8,128 bases of DNA from Betaproteobacteria bacterium (GCA_005888925.1 VBCP01000543.1:1-8128), one strand, 5' to 3'; counted from the first letter of the stretch, positions 1 through 6,114 are shown. Notes: generated by a model from the letters alone, not told the origin. Numbers and translations: made by a program.

Positions 1-321
1 GGCGCAGCCGAGCTCGACCGCGGCGCGCGTCAGCTCGATCGAATCGCTGATCGCGCAGTGGCCGGTGCCGGGCATCAGCGTCGCGGGCGACACGCCGCCC
101 TTCACCAGTACCTCGAGCAGCCGCCGCTTCTCGGCGACCGACATCGAATTCGCTTCGCTGTTGGTGCCGAAGATCGCGAGCCCCGCGCAGCCGCTCTTCA
201 AGAGCCAGCGGCAGTGGCGCACGAAGCGATCCTCGTCGGGCGCATAGTCTTTCCGAAAGGGAGTAACGACCGGGGCCAGCACGCCCTCGATGTGCTTCAC
301 TTTGCTGAGGCTCGGTTTCAT
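1..321 (-). CDS. DapA/N-acetylneuraminate lyase-family aldolase, N-terminal part (runs off the left edge)
   Basis: Only the first 107 codons are present; the rest lies beyond base 1. The protein begins MKPSLSKVKHIEGVLAPVVT and shows the start of the class I aldolase TIM barrel: APVVTPF at residues 16-22, GLAIFGTNSEANSMS at about 47-61 and GTGHCAISDSIELT at about 85-98. These match the layout of the dihydrodipicolinate synthase/N-acetylneuraminate lyase family, whose members use a lysine Schiff base (the lysine would lie beyond the window). True DapA has GTTGE at the phosphate/carboxylate-binding loop, while this has GTNSE, so the second threonine is Asn. That argues against lysine biosynthesis and for a catabolic 2-oxo-acid aldolase or dehydratase of unknown substrate. 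The ATG at 319-321 is one base after the stop of the upstream binding-protein gene (TGACATG), so the two are probably co-transcribed and translationally coupled. Family membership is sure; the reaction is not known. Confidence 0.9.
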   Translation of the reverse strand, partial: MKPSLSKVKHIEGVLAPVVTPFRKDYAPDEDRFVRHCRWLLKSGCAGLAIFGTNSEANSMSVAEKRRLLEVLVKGGVSPATLMPGTGHCAISDSIELTRAAVELGCA

Positions 322-322
322 G

Positions 323-1276
323 TCAGTCGATCTTTGCGCCAGAGGCCTTGACGATCGGCGGCCAGCGCGTGAGTTCGGCCTTCAGCATGTTGGCCATGTC
401 CTCGGGCGTGCCGGGGATGATGTTGTAGCCCAGATCGGTCATGCGCTTGATGAATTCCGGCGCCTTCGTCACTTGGACCGCGGCGGCATTCAGGCGCTGG
501 ATCACGTCCTTCGGCGTCCCCGCCGGCACCGACAGGCCGAACCAGACACCCGACTCGTAGCCGGGCACGCCGGCCTCGGCCATCGTCGGCAGGTCGGGCA
601 GCGCCGGGTCGCGTTTCGCGCCGGTCGTGGCGAGCGCGCGCAGCTTGCCGGACTTGATGTGCGGCAGCGACGAGGGAATGTTGTCGAACATCATGTGCAC
701 CTGCCCACCGAGGAGGTCGGTGACCGCCGGGCCGGAGCCCTTGTACGGGATATGCAGCATGTCGACGCCGGTCATCTGGGTGAACATCGCGCCCGACATG
801 TGGATGCTGGTGCCGTTGCCGCTCGAGGCGTAGGTCCACTTGCCGGGCTGGCTCTTCGCGAGCGCGATCACTTCCTTCACGCTCTTGGCGGGCACGGAAG
901 GATGCAGCACCAGCACGTTGTTCAGCGAGACGAGCGGCGCGACCGGCACCAGATCCTTGTTCGGATCGAACGGCATCTTGGCGTAGAGCGCCGGGTTGAT
1001 CGCCTGGATGCCGCTCGTCGTCATGAGGAGCGTGTAGCCGTCGGGCGCGGCGCGCGCCACTTCCGCGCCGCCGAGGTTGCCGCCGGCGCCGGGCTTGTTC
1101 TCGACGGTGACCGGCTGCCCGAGGATCCTCGTCAGCTCGTGCGCGCTCGCGCGCGAGGCGATGTCGACCGCGCCGGCGGGCGGGAAGGGGCAGACGAGGC
1201 GGATCGGTTTGGATGGATACGCTTGGCCGAAAGCGAGCAGCGGGAAGAGCAGCGCAAGTGCGAAAAGACGGGACAC
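323..1276 (-). CDS. Bug/TctC-family tripartite tricarboxylate transporter substrate-binding protein
   Basis: A periplasmic binding protein of about 317 residues, which would deliver a carboxylate ligand to a TctAB-type permease; none is in the window. I chose the GTG at 1274-1276 because AAAGG lies 7 bases upstream and translation from there opens with a clean signal peptide (SRLFALALLFPLLAFGQA) followed by mature YPSKPIRLVCPFPPAG. An ATG at 1325-1327 would add 17 residues before the signal peptide and overlap the divergent gene. Family hallmarks in order are the YPSKPIR start, the ligand loop PFPPAGAVD, ENKPGAGGNLG, DGYTLL, the HIPYKGSGPA segment, GQVHMMFDN and the PTMAEAGVPGYE motif near the C-terminus. 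The usual PPGG loop is PPAG here. The gene lies directly upstream of the aldolase and diverges from the hydroxy-acid dehydrogenase. The ligand is unknown; an organic or aromatic acid used by the neighbouring enzymes is an inference. Confidence 0.93.
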   Translation of the reverse strand: MSRLFALALLFPLLAFGQAYPSKPIRLVCPFPPAGAVDIASRASAHELTRILGQPVTVENKPGAGGNLGGAEVARAAPDGYTLLMTTSGIQAINPALYAKMPFDPNKDLVPVAPLVSLNNVLVLHPSVPAKSVKEVIALAKSQPGKWTYASSGNGTSIHMSGAMFTQMTGVDMLHIPYKGSGPAVTDLLGGQVHMMFDNIPSSLPHIKSGKLRALATTGAKRDPALPDLPTMAEAGVPGYESGVWFGLSVPAGTPKDVIQRLNAAAVQVTKAPEFIKRMTDLGYNIIPGTPEDMANMLKAELTRWPPIVKASGAKID

Positions 1277-1313
1277 TGGGAAACCTTTAGGCAGTAAAGT
1301 GCGAGCCGCGATT
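1277..1313. promoter_or_regulatory. 37-bp divergent intergenic region with a small dyad
   Basis: This is the whole gap between the minus-strand binding protein and the plus-strand dehydrogenase. It holds a 5-bp inverted repeat, CTTTA-GGCAG-TAAAG (1285-1299), roughly centred in the gap, and it overlaps the ribosome binding site of the minus-strand gene. No convincing -35/-10 pair is visible in either direction. If both genes are transcribed from here, their promoters must overlap or extend into coding sequence. A shared operator is possible but unproven. Confidence 0.35.
1284..1288 (-). promoter_or_regulatory. ribosome binding site that fixes the binding-protein start
   Basis: On the minus strand this reads AAAGG, seven bases before the GTG at 1276. 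It supports the GTG over the longer ATG start at 1327, and the GTG start also gives a normal signal peptide length. Confidence 0.6.
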
Positions 1314-2462
1314 ATGGCCGACCTCAATCAAGTAGTCAGCATCGAGGACCTGCGCCAGCTCGCCCGGCGGCGCCTGCCGCGCGCCATCTTCGATTTCTTC
1401 GACGGCGGCGCGGAGGACGAGGTCACGCTGCGCGAGAACCGCGCCGCCTTCGAGCGCGTGCGCCTGCTGCCCAAGGTGCTGGTGAACGTCGCGGCCGTCG
1501 ACATGAAAGTCCAGTTGCTGGGTGGACAAGCCGCGCTGCCGTTGGCGATCGCGCCGACCGGCGGCATCAGCGCCGGGCGCGCGGGGGCGGAGCTCGCGCT
1601 GGCGCGCGCCGCCAAGGCGTTCGGCGTGCCGTTCACGCTCGCCACCCCGGCCGCCTTCACCATCGAGCGCGTCGCCGAGGAAGTCGGCGGCCGGCTCTGG
1701 TTCCAGCTCTATGCGGTGCGCGAGCATGAATTCCGCGAGAAGCTCATCGCCAGGGCCAGCGCGGCCGGCTATGAAGCGATGCTGGTCACCGTGGATCTGC
1801 CGGTCTCGGGCAAGCGCGAACGCGATCCGCGCAACGGCTTCCGCACGCCCTACAACCCGAACTGGCGCAATTCGCGCGACGTGATCTTCAAGCCGGGATG
1901 GCTGCTCGAGATCATCCGGCACGGCCTGCCGGGCATGGCGAACTTCGATGGCTACCGCTTCACCTCGCCGCACGGCACCGACATCGCCACCGCGGTCGGG
2001 CGCGAGATGGACGCGGCGCTCGACTGGGAGGCGATCAAGCGCATTCGCCAGCTATGGCCGCGGAAGCTCCTGCTTAAGGGGGTAGAGCGCCCCGAGGACG
2101 CCGAGCGCGCTGCCGCTCTCGGCTGCGATGGCGTGGTGGTGTCGAACCATGGTGGCCGACAACTGGACGGCGCCGCGCCGACTTTGGAAGCACTACCCAA
2201 TGTCGCGCGCGCGGTCGGTTCCAGGATGACCGTTTTGCTCGACGGCGGCGTGCGCCGCGGCGTCGACATCCTCAAGGCGCGCGCGCTCGGCGCGCACGGC
2301 GTGCTGACCGGCCGCGCTACCCTTTTTGGCGCGATGGCGGGCGGCGAGCCGGGTGCGCGGCGCGCGCTCGAGATCCTGGCGAGCGAGCTCGAGCGCTCGA
2401 TGCAGCTTTGCGGCGTGCGCTCGGTGGGCGAGATCGGGCCGGACCTGCTCGCGCCGCGCTAG
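1314..2462 (+). CDS. FMN-dependent alpha-hydroxy-acid dehydrogenase, mandelate/lactate dehydrogenase type
   Basis: A 382-residue protein of normal family length that would oxidise an (S)-2-hydroxy acid to the 2-oxo acid with FMN. Visible motifs are LPRAIFDFFDGGAEDE (21-36), LPLAIAPTG (75-83), WFQLY (129-133), VTVDLPVSGKRERDPRNGF (158-176), LLLKG with the flavin lysine K255, VVVSNHGGRQLDG with catalytic H279 and R282 (274-286), and the phosphate-binding LLDGGVRRG (308-316) and LTGRATLFG (331-339). The segment around 195-211 (GWLLEIIRHGLPGMANF) and REMDAALDWEAI resemble Pseudomonas mandelate dehydrogenase, whose matching stretch is the membrane-binding loop, so this may be a peripheral membrane enzyme feeding quinone. 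The position of the conserved active-site tyrosine (Tyr24 of glycolate oxidase) is Phe28 here. The ATG at 1314 fits the family N-terminus; an upstream in-frame start at 1077 lies inside the opposite gene. The 3' end overlaps the convergent nucleotidyltransferase gene by 146 bases. The family is certain; the exact substrate is not. Confidence 0.93.
   Translation: MADLNQVVSIEDLRQLARRRLPRAIFDFFDGGAEDEVTLRENRAAFERVRLLPKVLVNVAAVDMKVQLLGGQAALPLAIAPTGGISAGRAGAELALARAAKAFGVPFTLATPAAFTIERVAEEVGGRLWFQLYAVREHEFREKLIARASAAGYEAMLVTVDLPVSGKRERDPRNGFRTPYNPNWRNSRDVIFKPGWLLEIIRHGLPGMANFDGYRFTSPHGTDIATAVGREMDAALDWEAIKRIRQLWPRKLLLKGVERPEDAERAAALGCDGVVVSNHGGRQLDGAAPTLEALPNVARAVGSRMTVLLDGGVRRGVDILKARALGAHGVLTGRATLFGAMAGGEPGARRALEILASELERSMQLCGVRSVGEIGPDLLAPR
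2316..2385 (+). repeat. imperfect direct repeat, copy A (inside the dehydrogenase 3' end)
   Basis: Compared without gaps to 3061-3130 (offset 745), 53 of 70 positions match by hand count. Similarity starts abruptly at 2316 (2 of 10 matches in the preceding ten bases) and fades after about 2385. The copy encodes ATLFGAMAGGEPGARRALE of the dehydrogenase on the plus strand and the end and TAG stop of the nucleotidyltransferase on the minus strand. The two copies bracket the nucleotidyltransferase gene. Confidence 0.5.
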
Positions 2463-3045
2463 CACTCCGCGCGCGCGACTCTTCGTACGAGACTACCGGC
2501 TGGCGCGCCGTCGTCAGCATCTTTTCGAGCTTGCCGAGGAGTTCGGGTTGGTTTCGCTCGAGCTGCCGTCGCACCAGTCCGAGATCGAGCCCCGGGTTGG
2601 AGCGGATCAGTTCCAGTGCATCGACGAAGTTCCGCTCCTGCGAGGAAGCGAGATAGAGCCACAGCAGCGCTTCGGGCGAAGGCGCCTTCACCGCCGTGCC
2701 GAGGATAACGGCGTCGCGGGCATTGGCGAGCGCGAAATCCTCGGCCGATGCGCCGGCATACAGGATGTCGATCTCGACATCCGCCTGCTTGAACTTGGAA
2801 TGGAACGCGCCGATGCTCACCAGCTCGAACCCGGACGCGAGCGCCTTGTCGATCTCGTGCTTGCGCGCCGGATCGACGAACGCGTCCACGTCGATCGTCA
2901 TGCGCGGCCGGACGTAGAGCGACAGCGCATTCGCGCCGCCGATGACGTAGCGCACGTCGCGGGCGCGCAAGATCCCCACCAGCTTCGCGAGCACTGGCTT
3001 CATCGCCGGGCGATGCGCTTCGACGAGCAGCTCGAAGGGGTCCAT
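2317..3045 (-). CDS. nucleotidyltransferase-fold protein (DUF6036/AbiEii-like) with an unusual basic C-terminal tail
   Basis: A 242-residue protein with the marks of a DNA polymerase beta-type nucleotidyltransferase: a helix, then VIGGANALS with the Gly-Gly at 36-37, a basic stretch YVRPRMT, TIDVDAFV with the D52-x-D54 metal-binding pair, and a third acidic position in VEIDIL (D93). Such stand-alone proteins include putative AMP-adding toxins and immunity proteins, but most are uncharacterised, and no partner antitoxin is visible. The globular part ends near residue 190. From about 195 on, the frame is antisense to the 3' end of the dehydrogenase and gives a low-complexity Arg/Ala/Ser/Pro tail, so the native stop may have been lost. 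The start ATG (3043-3045) lies 16 bases past the stop of the flavin hydroxylase gene and inside a hairpin, with no good Shine-Dalgarno. It does not obviously belong to the catabolic pathway and may be an inserted passenger gene. Confidence 0.72.
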   Translation of the reverse strand: MDPFELLVEAHRPAMKPVLAKLVGILRARDVRYVIGGANALSLYVRPRMTIDVDAFVDPARKHEIDKALASGFELVSIGAFHSKFKQADVEIDILYAGASAEDFALANARDAVILGTAVKAPSPEALLWLYLASSQERNFVDALELIRSNPGLDLGLVRRQLERNQPELLGKLEKMLTTARQPVVSYEESRARSASAARAGPARSRPPSARRKAASSARARSPGSRARAAHPARRPPSRQKG

Positions 3046-3060
3046 TCACTATTATGGACC
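3039..3060 (-). promoter_or_regulatory. hairpin covering the nucleotidyltransferase start codon
   Basis: A perfect 7-bp inverted repeat, GGTCCAT-(8 nt)-ATGGACC, is the most A+T-rich patch nearby. On the minus strand the ATG of the nucleotidyltransferase is in the downstream arm, and the loop would carry the weak ribosome-binding region. It sits one base beyond the TAG of the flavin hydroxylase and ends exactly where repeat copy B begins. It could mask the start codon, stabilise the 3' end of the upstream message, or mark a recombination junction. There is no T-run, so it is not a classical terminator. Confidence 0.5.
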
Positions 3061-3130
3061 GCTAGCCCTTCTGGCGTGATGGCGCGCGCCGTGCCGGACG
3101 CACGGCGCGGACGCGAGATATTTTCGAGCG
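3061..3130 (+). repeat. imperfect direct repeat, copy B (inside the flavin hydroxylase 3' end)
   Basis: This is the partner of 2316-2385, with 53 of 70 positions identical at offset 745. Read in the same plus-strand phase as the dehydrogenase it gives ASPSGVMARAVPDARRGRE, which matches the dehydrogenase segment in 12 of 26 residues over the wider stretch. On the minus strand both copies end an unrelated protein with PARRxPSRQKG and TAG. It looks like a decayed duplicate of the dehydrogenase gene end that supplied the hydroxylase with its last codons, but chance in GC-rich sequence is not excluded. Confidence 0.45.
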
Positions 3131-4375
3131 CGGCCGAGATCGGCCCGGGGCTGGTTTTTTCCGAAACTCCCGGACGTAGTCCGGCGCGGTGAAGATCCAC
3201 TCGAGCGCGTCGTAATAGCGCTCGGGGCTGCGTCCCTGGTAGATGCTGTTCCTCACCTGGCGCGGCACGCCGTCGGGCGCGTGGAACATCAGGCCGATCA
3301 GGCTCGCCGACATCTGCACGCGCGAGGCGCGCACCAGGCGCGTCGCCTGGTATTTCGCGAAGGCGGCGGGAAAATCGCCGTCGAGCTCGTCCGCGCACGC
3401 GGCGAGGCACACGGCGTCCTCGAGCGCCATCGCCGCGCCCTGCGCGAGATACTGCAGCATCAGGTGCGCCGCATCGCCGAGCAGCGTGACGCGGCCCTCG
3501 GTCCAGTTCGGCACCGGCTCGCGAAAGCGCAGCATCCAGCGCTTGAACACCTTCGGTACACGCAGGATGCTCATCGGCTTGTCGCAGTTGTGCGCGAAGA
3601 GCGGCAGCACCTCTTCCGGCGGCGCGTCCTCGTTGCGCCCACTCATCGCCTTGTCGCGCACCACGGTTGCGACCAGGTTGAAGAGCTTCCAGCCGCGCAG
3701 CGGGTAGTGGACGATGTGCGAGTTGTGGCCGGCCCAGAGCGTCGCCGCCGCCCAGCGCAGGTCCTTCGGCATCTCGTCGACCTTGAGCACCGCGCGATAG
3801 CACATGTGGCCCGAGACCGGCGGCTCGCCGTCCTTGACGATGCGCTCGCGCACCACCGAGCGGCCGCCGTCGGCGCCGACGAGGACGCTGCCGGCCACGC
3901 GCGGGCCGCCGGCGGCGGTCTGCACCACCACCTGGTGGTCCTCGACGTGGAAGCCGGCGACGCGGGTGTTGGCGCGCAGGTCGATCAGCGGGCTCGCGCG
4001 GCAGCCGTCGAGCAGCGAGCCGTGGATGTCCGCCCGATGGGTCACCGCGTAGGGATTGCCGAAGCGCTTCGCGAAGCGCGCATCGAGCGGGATGTCGATC
4101 ACTCTTTCGCCGCTGACGCCGTCCATCATCAGCAGCCGCTCGATGAACACCGCCTCGCGCTTGACGAGCTCGCCGACGCCCAGCGCGTCGATCGCGTGCC
4201 AGGCGTTCGGCGCGAGCTGGATGCCGGCGCCGATCTCGCCGAACTCGGGCGCCTGCTCGAGCACGATGCTTTTGAATCCCTTGCGCGCCAGCGCCAGCGC
4301 CGCGCCGAGGCCGCCCAGGCCGCCGCCCGCGATGATGACGGGAAGTTGATTCCTAGAGGAGGATGGCGATGCCAT
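3062..4375 (-). CDS. FAD-dependent aromatic hydroxylase (3-hydroxybenzoate 6-hydroxylase/salicylate hydroxylase type)
   Basis: A single-component class A flavoprotein monooxygenase of 437 residues that would use NAD(P)H and O2 to hydroxylate an aromatic acid. In order it shows the Rossmann motif IIAGGGLGGLGAAL (about 14-27) with the ribose-binding acid in VLEQ, GAGIQLAPNA (about 50-59), the DG motif LVGADGGRSVVR (165-176) and the GD motif VTLLGDAAHLMLQYLAQGA (about 296-314) followed by MALEDAV. The LQYLAQG segment and HIVHYP (about 220-225) resemble gentisate-forming 3-hydroxybenzoate 6-hydroxylases, which points to that subgroup rather than p-hydroxybenzoate hydroxylases. The ATG at 4375 has GGAAGG 8 bases upstream; a GTG three codons earlier lies on that site. 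The start overlaps the oxygenase small-subunit gene by 23 bases. The family fold should end near residue 408, so the last 29 residues (PAPGRSRP... to PSRQKG) are an extension encoded by repeat copy B. The exact substrate is a guess. Confidence 0.9.
   Translation of the reverse strand: MASPSSSRNQLPVIIAGGGLGGLGAALALARKGFKSIVLEQAPEFGEIGAGIQLAPNAWHAIDALGVGELVKREAVFIERLLMMDGVSGERVIDIPLDARFAKRFGNPYAVTHRADIHGSLLDGCRASPLIDLRANTRVAGFHVEDHQVVVQTAAGGPRVAGSVLVGADGGRSVVRERIVKDGEPPVSGHMCYRAVLKVDEMPKDLRWAAATLWAGHNSHIVHYPLRGWKLFNLVATVVRDKAMSGRNEDAPPEEVLPLFAHNCDKPMSILRVPKVFKRWMLRFREPVPNWTEGRVTLLGDAAHLMLQYLAQGAAMALEDAVCLAACADELDGDFPAAFAKYQATRLVRASRVQMSASLIGLMFHAPDGVPRQVRNSIYQGRSPERYYDALEWIFTAPDYVREFRKKPAPGRSRPRSKISRVRAVRPARRAPSRQKG
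3085..3109. other. strong GC-rich hairpin near the flavin hydroxylase 3' end
   Basis: A perfect 10-bp inverted repeat, CGCGCCGTGC-CGGAC-GCACGGCGCG, lies within repeat copy B, about 20 bases before the TAG of the hydroxylase. Copy A has no equivalent symmetry. There is no T-run on the leftward transcript. Rightward it is followed by TATTTT about 10 bases later, which is weak. It may stabilise or attenuate the leftward message, or be a chance palindrome in GC-rich DNA. Confidence 0.4.
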
Positions 4376-4811
4376 CGAGCTCACCTTCCGAGTTGATCAG
4401 GTCGATGCGCTTGTGCGCGATGCGGAACGTGTCGCCGCTCTTGCGCAGCCGGTGCTCGACCAGCGCGCCGTAGAGCCGCTGTTTCTCGTTGCGGAACTCC
4501 ACCAAGGTGAGCGTCGAGCCGATGCGCAGCTCGCCGTTCGCTTCGCCGAGCGGCACCACATTGCCGACCTGGTGCACGGTGCGCGCGAGCGGCAGGCGGG
4601 CGTGCGCGCGAGGGTGGCGGATCTGCTTCACGCGCAGCTCGAGGAGCGTGCGGTCGTCGTGGATGATCGATGAGGTCTCGTAGGGATCCTTCTGTCCCTG
4701 CTCGAGCGGCACCCAGTAGGTCGCATCGTCGGTGAAGAGCGCGAGCCACTCTTCGTAGCGCTGCGTGTCGAGCAGCCGCGCCTCGTGATACAGGAACTGT
4801 TCAGGCGTCAC
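4353..4811 (-). CDS. aromatic-ring-hydroxylating oxygenase beta (small) subunit
   Basis: A 152-residue SnoaL/NTF2-fold protein, the structural partner of the Rieske alpha subunit in an alpha3beta3 hexamer. The N-terminus EQFLYHEARLLDTQRYEEWLALF, then TDDATYWVP (about 28-36), HDDRTLLELRVKQI (about 51-64) and HPRAHARLPLARTVHQVGNV are the usual beta-subunit segments, and the length fits. These subunits carry no metal site. The start is a GTG (4809-4811) that overlaps the end of the alpha gene by 11 bases, and no in-frame ATG lies near it, so translational coupling is likely. The end overlaps the flavin hydroxylase gene. It resembles small subunits of anthranilate and salicylate-type oxygenases more than those of bulky-hydrocarbon enzymes, but this is judged by eye. 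Confidence 0.9.
   Translation of the reverse strand: MTPEQFLYHEARLLDTQRYEEWLALFTDDATYWVPLEQGQKDPYETSSIIHDDRTLLELRVKQIRHPRAHARLPLARTVHQVGNVVPLGEANGELRIGSTLTLVEFRNEKQRLYGALVEHRLRKSGDTFRIAHKRIDLINSEGELDGIAILL
4384..4389 (-). promoter_or_regulatory. ribosome binding site that fixes the flavin hydroxylase start
   Basis: The minus strand reads GGAAGG, 8 bases before the ATG at 4375. The alternative GTG at 4382-4384 overlaps this site and so cannot use it, which makes the ATG the better start. Confidence 0.6.
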
Positions 4812-6114
4812 GAGTCATGTAGTCCAGCCAGGCGCGCATCTGCGCGCGGATGAACACTTCGCTCGTGCCGGTGGCGCCGCGGCGGGTGCCGTCGGCTTCG
4901 TCGACGTCGCGGCCGTAGCCGCGGCCGATGTACACCCAGTCGAGCGCGCCCGACGAGAGCCCGTGCTGGATGCGCTCGTACACCTCGAGATCGTCGGTCA
5001 GCACCCACGAGCCGGTGCCGTTCACCACGTTGGCGAAAGCCACCGTGTCGCGAAACATCTGCGCGGGCGCGTGCTTCATGCGGAACGAGTAGGTGTAGAC
5101 CACCGAGCGGTCCACCGCGACTGGGTGGATGATGCGCAGCTGGCGGAACTGGCTCATGAACGAGCAGTTGGGATAGACGATCGTGTTCCACAGCGTGACG
5201 CGCAGGATCTGGTCCGCCCGCCTCTCCCCGACCTGTTGCGCGAGCAGGCGGCGATATTCATCGAACGCCGGATTGCCGAGGCCGGCGACCAGGCGATCGT
5301 CGTCGTGGTAGTCGCCCATGAAGCCGTGCCCGCGCGGCGTCGTCCACATGCCGGTGCCTTCCCACACGGCGTCGGGCGCGCCGTTCTGGCGCATCTGGCG
5401 CACCGCGATGTCGTAGTAGTGCTCTTCGCCCGGCCTGCCCGGCTCGGGTGCGTTGCGCGCGACCGCAACGGATGAGGCGTGCACGTAGGCGGGATGCGCG
5501 CCGTCGAGGTGGTTCTCGAGCATCAGCTTCCAGTTGCCGTTGTAGCCGTGCTTGAAGACGCCGCCGGCGATTTCGAGCTCGCCGCCGGGAGCGCGATCGA
5601 CGAGATCGTCGAACGACGCCTTGGCCGGGCCGAGGAACTCTTCGAGATCCGGCCCATCCGCGGCGAGCGAGGCGAAGATGAAGCCGCGGTAGCGCGCGAT
5701 GCGTGGCACGGGCTTCAGTCTGAGTTGACTGGTGGCGCCCTGCGGGTAGCCGCTCGCGAACGGCACCACCTTCAGCGCGCCCGAGCGGTCGTAGCTCCAG
5801 CCGTGGTAGGGGCAGACGAAGCGCTCGGCGTTGCCGCGGCCTTCGGCGCACACCATCGAGCCACGGTGCGCGCAGCGGTTGACGAGCACGCCGATGTCGC
5901 CGCTGTCCTGCCTGACGACCACCACCGGCTCGCGGCCCATGCGGGTGGTGAAATAGTCGCCCGCGCGCGGCAGCTGACTCTCATGCCCGAGCACCAGCCA
6001 GGCGCGGCCGAAGATGCGCTCCAGCTCGAGCTCGAAGATCGCCGGGTCGGCGTACACCGAGCGGTGCACGCGGTCGGGCTGCACCAGCATCGCGAGTTGT
6101 TCGTTGGCGGCCAT
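4801..6114 (-). CDS. Rieske non-heme iron aromatic-ring-hydroxylating oxygenase alpha (large) subunit
   Basis: A 437-residue catalytic subunit that would insert oxygen into an aromatic acid using electrons from a ferredoxin/reductase. The Rieske [2Fe-2S] ligands are complete: C81 and H83 (NRCAHRGSM), C101 and H104 (CPYHGWSYD). The mononuclear iron site is in NHLDGAHPAYVHASS, with H207 and H212 as ligands, D204 as the bridging acid and an acidic ligand in VLTDDLEVYERIQ (about D374). This spacing closely follows naphthalene dioxygenase. With its beta partner immediately downstream it resembles salicylate 5-hydroxylase and anthranilate/benzoate-type enzymes, but the substrate cannot be read from sequence. 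No ferredoxin or reductase gene lies in the window, so electron transfer must come from elsewhere. It is the first gene of the leftward cluster, and only 23 bases separate its ATG from the divergent decarboxylase. No strong Shine-Dalgarno is seen. Confidence 0.94.
   Translation of the reverse strand: MAANEQLAMLVQPDRVHRSVYADPAIFELELERIFGRAWLVLGHESQLPRAGDYFTTRMGREPVVVVRQDSGDIGVLVNRCAHRGSMVCAEGRGNAERFVCPYHGWSYDRSGALKVVPFASGYPQGATSQLRLKPVPRIARYRGFIFASLAADGPDLEEFLGPAKASFDDLVDRAPGGELEIAGGVFKHGYNGNWKLMLENHLDGAHPAYVHASSVAVARNAPEPGRPGEEHYYDIAVRQMRQNGAPDAVWEGTGMWTTPRGHGFMGDYHDDDRLVAGLGNPAFDEYRRLLAQQVGERRADQILRVTLWNTIVYPNCSFMSQFRQLRIIHPVAVDRSVVYTYSFRMKHAPAQMFRDTVAFANVVNGTGSWVLTDDLEVYERIQHGLSSGALDWVYIGRGYGRDVDEADGTRRGATGTSEVFIRAQMRAWLDYMTRDA

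Noticed and set aside
290..1297. Long plus-strand open frame of 335 codons opposite the first binding-protein gene
   Set aside because: It is antisense to a clearly conserved Bug-family gene, and its product is rich in Arg, His and Ala with no recognisable domain, as expected from a GC-rich shadow frame.
2483..2490. Palindrome TCGTACGA just after the dehydrogenase stop
   Set aside because: Eight bases, does not extend, and no T-run follows; it is expected by chance.
2317..3045. Toxin-antitoxin or abortive infection pair
   Set aside because: Only the nucleotidyltransferase-like half is present and no partner gene adjoins it, so the system cannot be called.
2459..3049. Second minus-strand frame of 196 codons within the nucleotidyltransferase region
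   Set aside because: The other frame carries the GG and DxD motifs of a nucleotidyltransferase; this one is Arg/Ala-rich. Its stop at the dehydrogenase stop could hint at a frameshift, but nothing in its sequence supports that.
3454..3495. GDAAHL in place of GDAAHP in the flavin hydroxylase as a possible inactivating change
   Set aside because: The position after His varies in this superfamily (for example Ala in salicylate hydroxylases and Ile in p-hydroxybenzoate hydroxylase), so it says nothing about loss of activity.
3281..4396. Plus-strand frame of 371 codons opposite the flavin hydroxylase
   Set aside because: The opposite strand holds all FAD motifs of a hydroxylase; this frame gives a low-complexity His/Arg/Ala product.
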